Source: Alphaproteobacteria bacterium (GTDB lineage: Bacteria; Pseudomonadota; Alphaproteobacteria; Micavibrionales; Micavibrionaceae). Taken from it: a DNA stretch of 53,093 bases. Shown in pieces: positions 26,274-34,437 of the stretch. The stretch's first letter is position 1; each line of letters begins with the position of its first letter. The notes below the pieces were generated by a model. That model was given only the letters and a program-made list of their open reading frames with translations, had not been told where the DNA came from and did not search any database. The stretch spans positions 70,707 through 123,799 of the forward strand of contig JAEUKN010000003.1 in the NCBI GenBank assembly GCA_016794305.1, given 5' to 3'. Both the position numbers and the translations under genes were made by a program.

Positions 26274-27866
26274 ATGCGCACCCCATCATCTAAACCTATG
26301 GCCGATATTTTAATTGTCGATGACGAAGCTGACATTCGTTCGCTGATGGTGGGGATTTTAGAGGATGAGCATTACGCCACCGGACAGGCGGAAAACTCCG
26401 CCCAGGTGTTTGAAGCTTTGGCCGCGCGCCGGTTTGATCTGGTTGTGCTCGATATCTGGTTGAAAAACAGCGAATATGACGGGCTGGCGATTTTAGAGAA
26501 AATAAGGGCGGATTATCCCGATTTACCGGTGGTGATGATATCCGGTCACGGCACGATTGAAACGGCGGTCAAGGCGATTAAAATCGGGGCCTATGATTTC
26601 ATTGAAAAGCCGTTCAAAACTGACCGTTTGTTGCTGATGATCGAACGCGCGTTAGAGACAGCATCATTAAAACGGGAAAACGCCCTGTTGAAAGTCCGCG
26701 ACGAAATCCACGAGGAGTTTATTGGCCCATCAGCCTTAATGCAGGCCGTGATCAGTGTGATTGAAAAAACCGCGCCGACCAATAGTCGCGTGTTAATTAC
26801 CGGGGCGGCCGGAACGGGAAAGGAAGCGGCGGCGCGGCTCATTCACCAAAAATCCTTGCGTGCCAAGATGCCGTTTATGGTGGCCCGCGCCGCCGGGTTG
26901 ACGCCGCAGCAATTTGAGGAAAAATTATTCGGCCGTGAAGACAAAAATATCGCGCATCCCGGAATTTTGGAACGCGCCAACGGCGGCACAGTTTTTTTTG
27001 ATGAAATTGGCGATTTGACGCATGACGTTCAGGGGAAATTGCTGCGCTTGCTTCAAGAGGGGATCATCACCCGCCTGGGTGGCACCATTCCGGTCAAAAT
27101 TGATGCGCGCGTCCTGGCCGCCAGCGCCCGCGATTTAGAGGAAAAAATTGCCGCAGGCGAATTTCGTCAAGATCTTTATTATCGCCTGAATGTCGTTCCC
27201 ATCGCCCTGCCGCGATTGAGTGAGCGAAAAGAGGATATTCCGCAACTGATTGAATATTTCTGGCAAGAAGCGGCCCGCAAAAATCAACGCGCGGAAGGGG
27301 GCGCGAGCGCACAAAATGCTGCAGCTTTTGATGCACAAAAGCCGCAGCAAAATTACACGCATCGTCCGCTTTCGGACGGGGCGTTGGTCGCGCTTCAGGG
27401 ATATGTATGGCCGGGAAATGTGCGGCAACTCAAAAATTTGGTGGAATGGCTTGAGATCACCACAAAGGCGCCGCGTGATCCTGCGCTCCCCGTGCAACCG
27501 ATTTTAACCGCCGATTTGCCGCAGGATATTTGCCAATTTGTGCATTCCACCCTTAAAAATGAGTGGCAGACGGATATGATTTCCCTGCCGTTGCGGGAGG
27601 CGCGCGAGGTGTTTGAGCGCGAATATCTTCTGGCACAAATCACGCGCTTTAACGGCAATATTTCGCGTACTGCGCAATTTGTGGGGATGGAGAGATCGGC
27701 ATTGCACCGCAAACTGAAATTGCTGCATATCCGCGCCAATGATCGTGAGGAGTCGCAGATGGATGTGGTGTTAAATAGTGATATTTTGCCCCATCCTGCG
27801 GGCGAGCCAACGGAGGAGGATCACGCGGCAACACTACCCCCCAAGCCTATGGCAAATGCGTCATGA
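26274..27866 (+). CDS. ntrX: NtrX-type response regulator (AAA+, without GAFTGA)
   Basis: The 530-residue protein has a receiver domain (ADILIVDDEADIRSLMVGI, phospho-Asp in LVVLDIWLK, Lys in FIEKPFK), a linker helix, an AAA+ domain and a C-terminal Fis-type helix-turn-helix (RTAQFVGMERSALHRKLK). The Walker A is GAAGTGKE and Walker B is GGTVFFDEIGD. The sigma-54 contact loop GAFTGA is missing; that region reads LFGREDKNIAHPG. This matches alphaproteobacterial NtrX. An insert of about 35 residues (Gln/Ala-rich) follows the AAA+ core. No ntrY, ntrB or ntrC gene is adjacent. ATG 26274 has AAAAGGA upstream; ATG 26298 is an alternative. It overlaps the HAD gene by ATGA. Confidence 0.87.
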   Translation: MRTPSSKPMADILIVDDEADIRSLMVGILEDEHYATGQAENSAQVFEALAARRFDLVVLDIWLKNSEYDGLAILEKIRADYPDLPVVMISGHGTIETAVKAIKIGAYDFIEKPFKTDRLLLMIERALETASLKRENALLKVRDEIHEEFIGPSALMQAVISVIEKTAPTNSRVLITGAAGTGKEAAARLIHQKSLRAKMPFMVARAAGLTPQQFEEKLFGREDKNIAHPGILERANGGTVFFDEIGDLTHDVQGKLLRLLQEGIITRLGGTIPVKIDARVLAASARDLEEKIAAGEFRQDLYYRLNVVPIALPRLSERKEDIPQLIEYFWQEAARKNQRAEGGASAQNAAAFDAQKPQQNYTHRPLSDGALVALQGYVWPGNVRQLKNLVEWLEITTKAPRDPALPVQPILTADLPQDICQFVHSTLKNEWQTDMISLPLREAREVFEREYLLAQITRFNGNISRTAQFVGMERSALHRKLKLLHIRANDREESQMDVVLNSDILPHPAGEPTEEDHAATLPPKPMANAS

Positions 27867-28531
27867 ATGGGTCTTTAGAACGCCCCAATGCCATATTTTT
27901 CGATTGGGACGGCACGTTGGTGGATAGTGTGCCGCTCATCCGTGCGGGGTATGATGATCTTTATGCGCACTACGGATTGCCGCCCATCACCATGGACCAA
28001 TTGGCCCGGAATATGCGCAATTCGGCGCGTGAGTTGTTTCCCCAGATTTTCGGCGACCAGGCAGCGCAGGCGTTGGCGCATTTTTACGACTATATTCACG
28101 CGCATCATTTTGATCATCTAATCCCTTACGACGGTGCGCTGGATTTCCTGAAATCTATTCACGGAAAGGGCTTGAAAACTGCGATTGTCAGTAACCGCAA
28201 GCATGAATTGCTGAGTGAGGAAATCCCCCATTTGGGATGGTCGAATCATGTGGATTTTATCGTTGGCGCGGGGAAATGCGCCCGTGATAAACCTGCGCCT
28301 GATCAGTTGCTCTATGCGGCTGAAGAGTTGGGGATTGATCCGAAAACCCAAGTGATCTGGTATGTAGGGGACAGCGAAACCGACCTGATCGCGGCCAATC
28401 ATGCGCACATGATCCCGATTTTTATTGAACACGGATTGCGCAGTTTGGATGATTGCCACGCGGCGGGCCTTGATCCCGTCCATGTCGTCGATATCGCGGC
28501 ACTCAAGCTTCAGCTTGAGGCCCTTTTTTAG
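27863..28531 (+). CDS. HAD-family phosphatase (phosphoglycolate phosphatase-like)
   Basis: A 222-residue HAD hydrolase with all four motifs: FDWDGTLVDS (nucleophile Asp), TAIVSNRK (motif II), KPAPDQLL (motif III Lys) and GDSETDLIAA (motif IV). The cap domain is helical (subclass I), as in phosphoglycolate and related phosphatases. The true substrate cannot be read from sequence. It overlaps ntrX by 4 bp, so the two are translationally coupled. The TAG stop lies in a small palindrome shared with the convergent ribE gene. Confidence 0.82.
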   Translation: MNGSLERPNAIFFDWDGTLVDSVPLIRAGYDDLYAHYGLPPITMDQLARNMRNSARELFPQIFGDQAAQALAHFYDYIHAHHFDHLIPYDGALDFLKSIHGKGLKTAIVSNRKHELLSEEIPHLGWSNHVDFIVGAGKCARDKPAPDQLLYAAEELGIDPKTQVIWYVGDSETDLIAANHAHMIPIFIEHGLRSLDDCHAAGLDPVHVVDIAALKLQLEALF

Positions 28532-28549
28532 AGCCTGCTCAGGCTCTTA
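28529..28549. terminator. Palindrome between convergent HAD and ribE genes
   Basis: GAGCCTG-CT-CAGGCTC (28531-28546) forms a 7-bp hairpin, bounded by TTA on both sides. It contains the TAG of the upstream gene and abuts the TAA of ribE. T-runs are short (TTTTTT precedes it on the plus strand, serving the minus-strand transcript as A). It may be a bidirectional terminator or the collapsed ends of a MITE, whose ends are GAACCTG/CAGGTTC. Confidence 0.5.
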
Positions 28550-29251
28550 GGAAATCTGCTTGCCAAAAAGCTTTTGGGTGGCACCCAAAAGATCTTGGAC
28601 ATGTTTGGCATCCAGTTCGCCATTGCGCAGGGCAGAGGTCAAAACGCGCTCCACCGCATCCTCAATCGTGTCCACCAAGACTTGGACTCCGCGGTGAATT
28701 TCAATATTTACCAAATCACCCGGCGTTAATTTCCCCAAATTCGTGCGGCGCAGAGTTTCGGGAATGAGCCAAACGGAAAAACAGTAATTTTGTTTGTCCA
28801 GCTTGCTGACCGTCAGACTCACACCATTCACCGCCACAAAGCCATGGGCGAAAATATATTTCATCCAGAGGGGCGGCAGTTCAACATCAATCACCGTATT
28901 GCCGTCCATGATTTCGATATTGGCAATTTTTCCCTGACAATCCACATGGCCGGATAATTCATGGCCGCCAATTTCGGTCGTTTGAGTCATGCTGCGTTCA
29001 ACATTGACCAGTTGCCCGACCTTGTAATGCGGAATGGTGGTGCGCTCTAATGTTCCCTTAATAATGTCAAAATCCACCACATGATCGGTTAAACGCACCG
29101 CAGTCAGGCATACGCCGTCAACCGAAATGCTGCAGCCTATCTCTAAATTCTGGCTCAATTCCGGACCCAAATCCACCGCGAGCCGACCGATGGAATAATC
29201 CATATAAAAAGTCGTGATAGGCCGGGCACCCTGCACAATTCCTGTAAACAT
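28547..29251 (-). CDS. ribE: Riboflavin synthase, alpha subunit
   Basis: The enzyme dismutates two molecules of 6,7-dimethyl-8-ribityllumazine into riboflavin. The protein begins MFTGIVQGARP, as the family does, and has two lumazine-binding repeats with SVDGVCLTAV and VNGVSLTVSKLD. QTTEIGGHELSGHVDCQGKI contributes to the active site. At 234 residues it is slightly long, due to a C-terminal tail. ATG 29251 is preceded by AAAGGTG; upstream in-frame starts give a hydrophobic extension not seen in the family. ribD, ribBA and ribH are not in the window. Confidence 0.94.
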   Translation of the reverse strand: MFTGIVQGARPITTFYMDYSIGRLAVDLGPELSQNLEIGCSISVDGVCLTAVRLTDHVVDFDIIKGTLERTTIPHYKVGQLVNVERSMTQTTEIGGHELSGHVDCQGKIANIEIMDGNTVIDVELPPLWMKYIFAHGFVAVNGVSLTVSKLDKQNYCFSVWLIPETLRRTNLGKLTPGDLVNIEIHRGVQVLVDTIEDAVERVLTSALRNGELDAKHVQDLLGATQKLFGKQIS

Positions 29252-29359
29252 ATTATCCACACCTTTATTCGATATGATATAGAGTATAAGCCAAAAAGCT
29301 AGCAAACACATAGCATAGATGGATTTTTTTTCAAATCCTTCTTGCGGACAGGTTCTTAC

Positions 29360-29499
29360 CACCCCTCATAATTCAAACCAGCCCGTATCCCCGGAGCAGA
29401 AAAAGTCGAATTTATGAGATTTTTCGCGCATCCAGGGTCCAGAAGCGATTACATCTAGACCCCGCATCCAGTGCGGGGTTACGAAATTTGAGGGGGGTG
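29360..29499 (+). repeat. REP-like palindromic element, copy B
   Basis: About 140 bp bounded by CACCCCT and AGGGGGGTG. The core is a perfect hairpin, CCCCGCA-TCCAG-TGCGGGG (29460-29478), similar to the GATCCCGC...GCGGGATGACG repeats common in alphaproteobacteria. Copy A at 22491-22635 is its relative in inverse orientation. It lies between ribE and the chemoreceptor gene. Near-direct repeats GGACAGGTTCTTA (29346) and GGACAGGTTTTTTA (29506) flank it. Confidence 0.7.
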
Positions 29500-29524
29500 G
29501 TGAGTGGACAGGTTTTTTAACGCC

Positions 29525-31321
29525 CTAAATCACACTGAGTCGATCTTTAAAGAGGTCGGCTTCTTCATTGAGTTTGGCTACCATATGTCCGAGGCTTTGG
29601 CTTTGAGTGACTACGGTTTGGCTAGAGGAGCTAACAGTTTCCATCGCGTCAGAGATTTTTTGCAAGCTTTGCATAACGACCGAGGAGAAATTGGCGACAT
29701 CTGAAATAGCTACCCCTATCGAGGCGGTGCCAGCTTGTTGCTCATTCACCGCATCGTTAATTTCCTTGGAATTCATTTCGATTTCCCGCACGCAATCTGC
29801 CAGTTCATTCATATAATTTAAGGCATGGGAGGAAATTTCAGAAATACGAGAAACTTGATCGCGAATATTATCGGTAGAGTGGGTGGTTTCGATTGCCAGT
29901 TTTTTGACTTCATCCGCCACAACAGAGAATCCACGCCCGGCTTCACCCGCCCTTGCGGCTTCGATGGTGGCGTTGAGGGCAAGAAGATTGGTTTGTTCCG
30001 CCAGAGAGTTAATCAACACAACAACTTCGCCGATTTGGGCAGATGCCTTAGATAATTCACAAATCACTTCCTCCATTTTGACCGTACGCTCAACCGCTGC
30101 GCCCACCCTCTCAAGTGATAAGCCGGTTACGGATTGAATCTGGCGAATAGATCTATCCAATTCCTCCACCGCGGATGAGACCGTGGCGATGTTTTTATTC
30201 ATAATAACTGATTGGCTTTCTATTTCTTCACTTTTGCTTTCTACCTCCTGCGCGGATTTGGCCATGCCATCAACATGTGATGACATTGATCGGCTCGTAG
30301 TTTGGGCGTGACTCACCGATTCTTTGACGCGAGAAAATCCTGATAATAAGGCATTGAGAACATTTGACAAATTGCGCATTAGATAAAGCGTAATCAAGAG
30401 GACGGAAATCGCACCAAACCCAACAATCGCGCTCGCGATCCATGTGAATCCCGTGACGGTTTTCTCGCCTTCCGAAAGTTGAGTCAATTGGGAATTTTTA
30501 GTGTCAGCCGCAAGATTTTCGGATAGGCTTGCAATCTCGCCCATTGTGCGGTCCATACCATCTAAAATCTTGTTGATTTGCGTCATGATACGCACAATTT
30601 CTTCCAGATTTTTCTTGTAGGAGTAATCATCAATGATGGAGCGAATGGTTGCAATGGTTTTGGGGTCGGTACTATAGGCAATTACCGATTCGCCGGATTC
30701 GTGGAAAGATGCCATCGCGCGTGAGAAGTTCTTAAGCTCAAAATCCAAATTTTGATTTACGGCAATTTTGTTCACCGCCAGCAGCGCAGATAGAAAATAG
30801 GATTTCATTTGCGCCGAGACTACCGCGGCATCCGAGTTTCCGGAGTAAAAATAGTGATCACTGATTCCATTGATTGTTTTATAAATCTCCTCTCCTTTCT
30901 TAAAAATATTCTCTTCAAGTATATGTTTTTTTTGTTCGCTCAATTCATGAATCTGCTTGATTTCTTGAGCAATTGCGGTGTGTTTGTCGCTGAGAATCTG
31001 AAGGTTTTTTTTCTCATCCCCGTTTAATCCATTGGGGGAAATATTTTTAAGCGCGTGCGAAATATTGCCGTTTATTTTTAGGGCAATATCATAGTTAGTC
31101 TCATTACCTGTGAGGGAATAAATTTTAAGATTTAACGCGAGATCAAGAAATTTTGTGCGAATATCCTGGGCCAGCGTGCTGATCTGTGACGTACTGGATA
31201 GGCCGGAAATCGAAGATTCCATTTGCTTGAGTGAGAAAAAGGCACCCGCCGCAATGATGATGACAAGGCTCGCCAGAAAGACGAATCCCAAAAGTAATTT
31301 GGCACGAAATTTGATATTCAT
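29525..31321 (-). CDS. Methyl-accepting chemotaxis protein
   Basis: A 598-residue chemoreceptor with a membrane helix near the N-terminus (LLLGFVFLASLVIIIAAGAF), a helical periplasmic sensor (about 35-270), a second helix (about 288-312), a HAMP-like region and a cytoplasmic signalling domain. The hairpin tip that contacts CheA and CheW is LAEQTNLLALNATIEAAR followed by AGEAGRGFSVVADEVKKLA. I saw no C-terminal NWETF-type CheR tether. I chose ATG 31321 because GGTGG precedes it and the membrane helix follows at once. It is divergent from a periplasmic binding protein gene, which could deliver its ligand. No che genes are in the window. Confidence 0.93.
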   Translation of the reverse strand: MNIKFRAKLLLGFVFLASLVIIIAAGAFFSLKQMESSISGLSSTSQISTLAQDIRTKFLDLALNLKIYSLTGNETNYDIALKINGNISHALKNISPNGLNGDEKKNLQILSDKHTAIAQEIKQIHELSEQKKHILEENIFKKGEEIYKTINGISDHYFYSGNSDAAVVSAQMKSYFLSALLAVNKIAVNQNLDFELKNFSRAMASFHESGESVIAYSTDPKTIATIRSIIDDYSYKKNLEEIVRIMTQINKILDGMDRTMGEIASLSENLAADTKNSQLTQLSEGEKTVTGFTWIASAIVGFGAISVLLITLYLMRNLSNVLNALLSGFSRVKESVSHAQTTSRSMSSHVDGMAKSAQEVESKSEEIESQSVIMNKNIATVSSAVEELDRSIRQIQSVTGLSLERVGAAVERTVKMEEVICELSKASAQIGEVVVLINSLAEQTNLLALNATIEAARAGEAGRGFSVVADEVKKLAIETTHSTDNIRDQVSRISEISSHALNYMNELADCVREIEMNSKEINDAVNEQQAGTASIGVAISDVANFSSVVMQSLQKISDAMETVSSSSQTVVTQSQSLGHMVAKLNEEADLFKDRLSVI

Positions 31322-31423
31322 AAAACCACCGGTTGTTTTTGAGCCTAAATAATTCACTTGATATGCCACCGGAATATGCGATGATAATAGTTGGATATTA
31401 CACTAAAATAGTGAGATGAAATA

Positions 31424-32704
31424 ATGAAAAATTGTTTAAAATTAAACATTTGTGTTTATGTTATCTCGGCCCTGCTGTTGTGCTGGCCTTTCCCTGGTGT
31501 TGCTTCGGCACAAGCTGAGGTTGGGGTGGACGACCGGACAATTTATCTTGGGTCATCAAATGCCCAGTCAGGTCCGGCGCAAGAGCTTGGGCAGGGGATG
31601 AGTCGCGGACTCAATCTCTATTTTAATAAAGTCAATCAACAGGGTGGTGTGCATGGGCGTCAGATTAAGCTCATTCAAATGGATGATCAGTATGATGTCA
31701 AACGGGTGATTGAAAATACTCAGGAGTTAGTTGCCCATAGGAATGTTTTTGCTCTGGTTGGGTATGTGGGGACACCGACCGCACGTGCCATTATTCCGAA
31801 AATTTCGCGCGAAAATATTCCCTTTTTGGCGCCCTATACGGGGGCAAAATTCCTGCGCTCTCCTCCGCTTCCTATGGTGTTCAATACCCGCGCCAGTTAT
31901 ATGGATGAAATGGAATTAATCGTTCATGAGTTGGTTGACGGCCGAAAATTCAAGCGTATTGGGTTATTCATGCAAAATGACAGTTATGGGCTTTCGGGTG
32001 AATCTGCGTTAAAAGAAGCCCTCAAGAAACGTGGGTTAGAGATTGTGCAAACCGGCACCTATGAACGCAATACCGAAGATGTCGATGCGGCGTTTCAAGA
32101 GTTGAGAAAAGCGAGCCCGGATGCGGTTATCATGGTCGGGACGTACAAAGCTTGTGCCGTATTTTTGCAAAAAGCCAGAGAGGCGCAAATGCGGTCGGTG
32201 TTTTACAATATTTCATTTGTTGGCACAGGGTCTTTGATTGCGAACGCCAAGGCGGCGGCTGAAGATGTGTATATTACTCAGGTTTTTCCCGATCCGCTAA
32301 CCTCCGACCTACCCGTTATCGTTCAGTATCGCGCGGATATGATTGCTGCCGGGTTGGCTGATAAAATGGATTACCCTAGTTTAGAGGGCTATATAGATGC
32401 GGTGCTTTTGATAAAGGCTCTTGAAGCCACGGGGCCAAATTTAACCCGCGCGCGATTTGTTGAAACGCTCAATCATTTTAAAGCTGATCTTGGCGGGCTG
32501 GATTTTCAATTCACCCCCGATCATCATCAGGCCTCAGATCGCGTGTATTTGACCCAAATATCACAGGGGAAGGCAAAGCCGGTAACAGTCAACACTGATC
32601 ACAAAGAACCGGATCATAAAGATTTTGATCACAAGGACTCTAAACAAAGTGACTCTGGGCAAAAAGAATCGGCCAAAGAAAATTCGGTTGATTCTAAGCC
32701 CTAG
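31424..32704 (+). CDS. Periplasmic substrate-binding protein (branched-chain amino acid/urea type)
   Basis: A 426-residue type I periplasmic binding protein (Peripla_BP_6 fold). It has a signal peptide (ending about GVASAQAE) and family signatures IYLGSSNAQSGPAQELGQG, YFNKVNQQGGVHGRQIKL and FALVGYVGTPTARAIIP. The last ~35 residues are a repetitive charged tail (HKEPDHKDFDHKDSKQ). No ABC permease or ATPase gene is adjacent. It lies 102 bp from a divergent chemoreceptor gene, so a sensory rather than transport role is plausible. Its TAG stop is supplied by the first bases of a palindromic repeat. Confidence 0.85.
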   Translation: MKNCLKLNICVYVISALLLCWPFPGVASAQAEVGVDDRTIYLGSSNAQSGPAQELGQGMSRGLNLYFNKVNQQGGVHGRQIKLIQMDDQYDVKRVIENTQELVAHRNVFALVGYVGTPTARAIIPKISRENIPFLAPYTGAKFLRSPPLPMVFNTRASYMDEMELIVHELVDGRKFKRIGLFMQNDSYGLSGESALKEALKKRGLEIVQTGTYERNTEDVDAAFQELRKASPDAVIMVGTYKACAVFLQKAREAQMRSVFYNISFVGTGSLIANAKAAAEDVYITQVFPDPLTSDLPVIVQYRADMIAAGLADKMDYPSLEGYIDAVLLIKALEATGPNLTRARFVETLNHFKADLGGLDFQFTPDHHQASDRVYLTQISQGKAKPVTVNTDHKEPDHKDFDHKDSKQSDSGQKESAKENSVDSKP

Positions 32705-32800
32705 ACCATTTTTGGTTTAGGTGGACTCAAAAATGGTCTAAGTCTTTGTTTTGTCGTATTTTGTTACGATGAATCGGCTTCCGCTTAATCGCAAAATGCT
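32702..32800 (+). repeat. Palindromic repeat family 3, copy between binding-protein and ogt genes
   Basis: Starts with a 13-bp perfect hairpin, TAGACCATTTTTG/CAAAAATGGTCTA (32702-32740), then TTTGTTTTGTCGTATTTTG and a second palindromic segment ending TTAATCGCAAAATGCT. It aligns along its length with 43802-43901 and the reverse of 19681-19783. It provides the stop codon of the upstream gene and reaches the stop of the convergent ogt gene. The first hairpin could terminate transcription. Confidence 0.8.
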
Positions 32801-33351
32801 CAAGATTTCTCTGCGGACAAAATGGCGCGCTTCATATCTTTCCCCCAGGCATAGCCGGATATCCGCCCGCCCGAATGATTCACGCGGTGGCAGGGGATGA
32901 GGAGGGTAAAGGGATTGGCCCCAACCGCTGTTCCCACGGCACGAACGGCTTTGGGCGATCCTATGGTTGCAGCGATCTGCCCATAGGATATGGTTTGCCC
33001 TTGGGGGATTTTAGCAATCTCATGCCAGACTTTTTGTTGAAACGACGTACCGCGGGTCTTGAGTTCCCAACCTTCGACCGCACTCAATCCCGACCGCCAT
33101 GCGGCAAAAACCAGACTTAATAATTGCGCGCCTTCGGTATCGTTGCGGGCAAAATAACGCTCTCTGAGTGACTCAATTGGCTGCGCTATGTCCCGCGGTC
33201 CTATGATTTTCTTGAGACAATAGGCCAGTGCGCGGTCTTCATCAAAGCCGATATAATAAATGGTGCGCTTCTCCCAACAGAGCGTCATCGGGCCAAAATC
33301 ATTGGCAAAATCATTGGCAAAATTAATGGCAGAGGTGAAATAATTTATCAT
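32800..33351 (-). CDS. ogt: Methylated-DNA--protein-cysteine S-methyltransferase
   Basis: This suicide repair protein removes alkyl groups from O6-alkylguanine. The 183-residue protein has the helix-turn-helix (GQTISYGQIAATIGSPKAVR) and the active-site motif LIPCHRV within GANPFTLLIPCHRVNHSGG. The N-terminal ribonuclease-like domain is present, so it is a full-length Ogt/AGT. A 12-bp direct repeat near the start yields FANDFANDF. ATG 33351 is the only good start. The Tag, photolyase and UDG-like genes are elsewhere in the window, giving four repair genes in total. Confidence 0.94.
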   Translation of the reverse strand: MINYFTSAINFANDFANDFGPMTLCWEKRTIYYIGFDEDRALAYCLKKIIGPRDIAQPIESLRERYFARNDTEGAQLLSLVFAAWRSGLSAVEGWELKTRGTSFQQKVWHEIAKIPQGQTISYGQIAATIGSPKAVRAVGTAVGANPFTLLIPCHRVNHSGGRISGYAWGKDMKRAILSAEKS

Positions 33352-33420
33352 GCGCGGCTTTTAAAATATCGTGGATTCAGGTTTGGAATCCGATTATAAA
33401 CCCTTTATGACTCTACAGCA

Positions 33421-34437
33421 ATGAAAGTTGAAAATATGACTGACTCCTCCCTCTCTGCGCCGATGTATTCGCTTAGTTTAAAAATCCCGGACTCGCTTGC
33501 TCATTTAGATGATGCACAGGCGATGGAGCTCGCCTCCCTCGCGGGGGAGGAAATCATCTCGGCGTCGTGCGAGCGCGGCAAAGATGATCAAACCGGCCAT
33601 TATTGGGAATTTTTGTGGGTGGCGGAAATCTTGCCCGAAAAAGAAAATTTCATAAACTCCATCAATGGTTTTTTAGGTTTGAGCGGGCCGCACGCCCTCC
33701 ACCCCCATGATCTGATCGAAAAAGAAATTGAGGACGTAAATTGGTTGGAGGAATCCTATAAATCCTTCCCGCCCTTTGAAATTGGCCCGTTTTTTATTCA
33801 CGGCAGCCATTACACGGGCGAAATTCCCCCATCCATGATCCCGTTATTGATTGATGCCGCCACGGCCTTTGGGTCGGGGGAACACGGCACCACGCGCGGA
33901 TGTCTGGAGGCGCTGATTGCCCTGAAAGAAAGCGGATTTGCCCCGCGGGAGGTTCTGGACATGGGCACGGGGTCGGGAATTTTGGCGATTGCTGCGCACA
34001 AATTATGGGGCGTGCCGGTGGTGGCGATTGACATTGATGACGAAGCTACGCGCATGGCACGCCACCATTGCGAAGTCAATCATGTGCCATGTGATGCGGG
34101 CGGTGCCCGTTGCATCACGGGGGACGGATATCGTGCGCAAATCCTGAAGGGTGCGGACGGGCGGAACCGCAAATTTGATATGATTATTGCCAATATTTTG
34201 GCGGGGCCGTTGGTGGATATGGCCCCCGATTTGGCGCAGTTTTTATCCCAAAATGGACGGGCAATTCTCTCCGGGCTTTTGATCGAACAAGAAGAAATGG
34301 TGGTGACGGCGCACGCAAAATTGGGACTTATTTGCGGCACAGAAGGGACGGATTTCTCGCCTTCTAAATTCCCGCCTTCTAAATTTCCAAGGGGCGAATG
34401 GCAAACATTGATGTTGCGGTGGCAATCCCAAGCATGA
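33421..34437 (+). CDS. prmA: Ribosomal protein L11 methyltransferase
   Basis: PrmA trimethylates ribosomal protein L11 using S-adenosylmethionine. The 338-residue protein has an N-terminal substrate-recognition domain and a Rossmann methyltransferase domain: FGSGEHGTTRGCLEAL, motif I VLDMGTGSGILAIAA, acidic VVAIDIDDEA and the catalytic-type IIANILAGPLVDMAPD. A 15-bp direct repeat near the C-terminus produces PSKFPPSKFP. Start 33421 or 33436 (MTDSSLS) is possible; neither has a strong ribosome-binding site. The stop overlaps the photolyase start (ATGA). Confidence 0.93.
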   Translation: MKVENMTDSSLSAPMYSLSLKIPDSLAHLDDAQAMELASLAGEEIISASCERGKDDQTGHYWEFLWVAEILPEKENFINSINGFLGLSGPHALHPHDLIEKEIEDVNWLEESYKSFPPFEIGPFFIHGSHYTGEIPPSMIPLLIDAATAFGSGEHGTTRGCLEALIALKESGFAPREVLDMGTGSGILAIAAHKLWGVPVVAIDIDDEATRMARHHCEVNHVPCDAGGARCITGDGYRAQILKGADGRNRKFDMIIANILAGPLVDMAPDLAQFLSQNGRAILSGLLIEQEEMVVTAHAKLGLICGTEGTDFSPSKFPPSKFPRGEWQTLMLRWQSQA

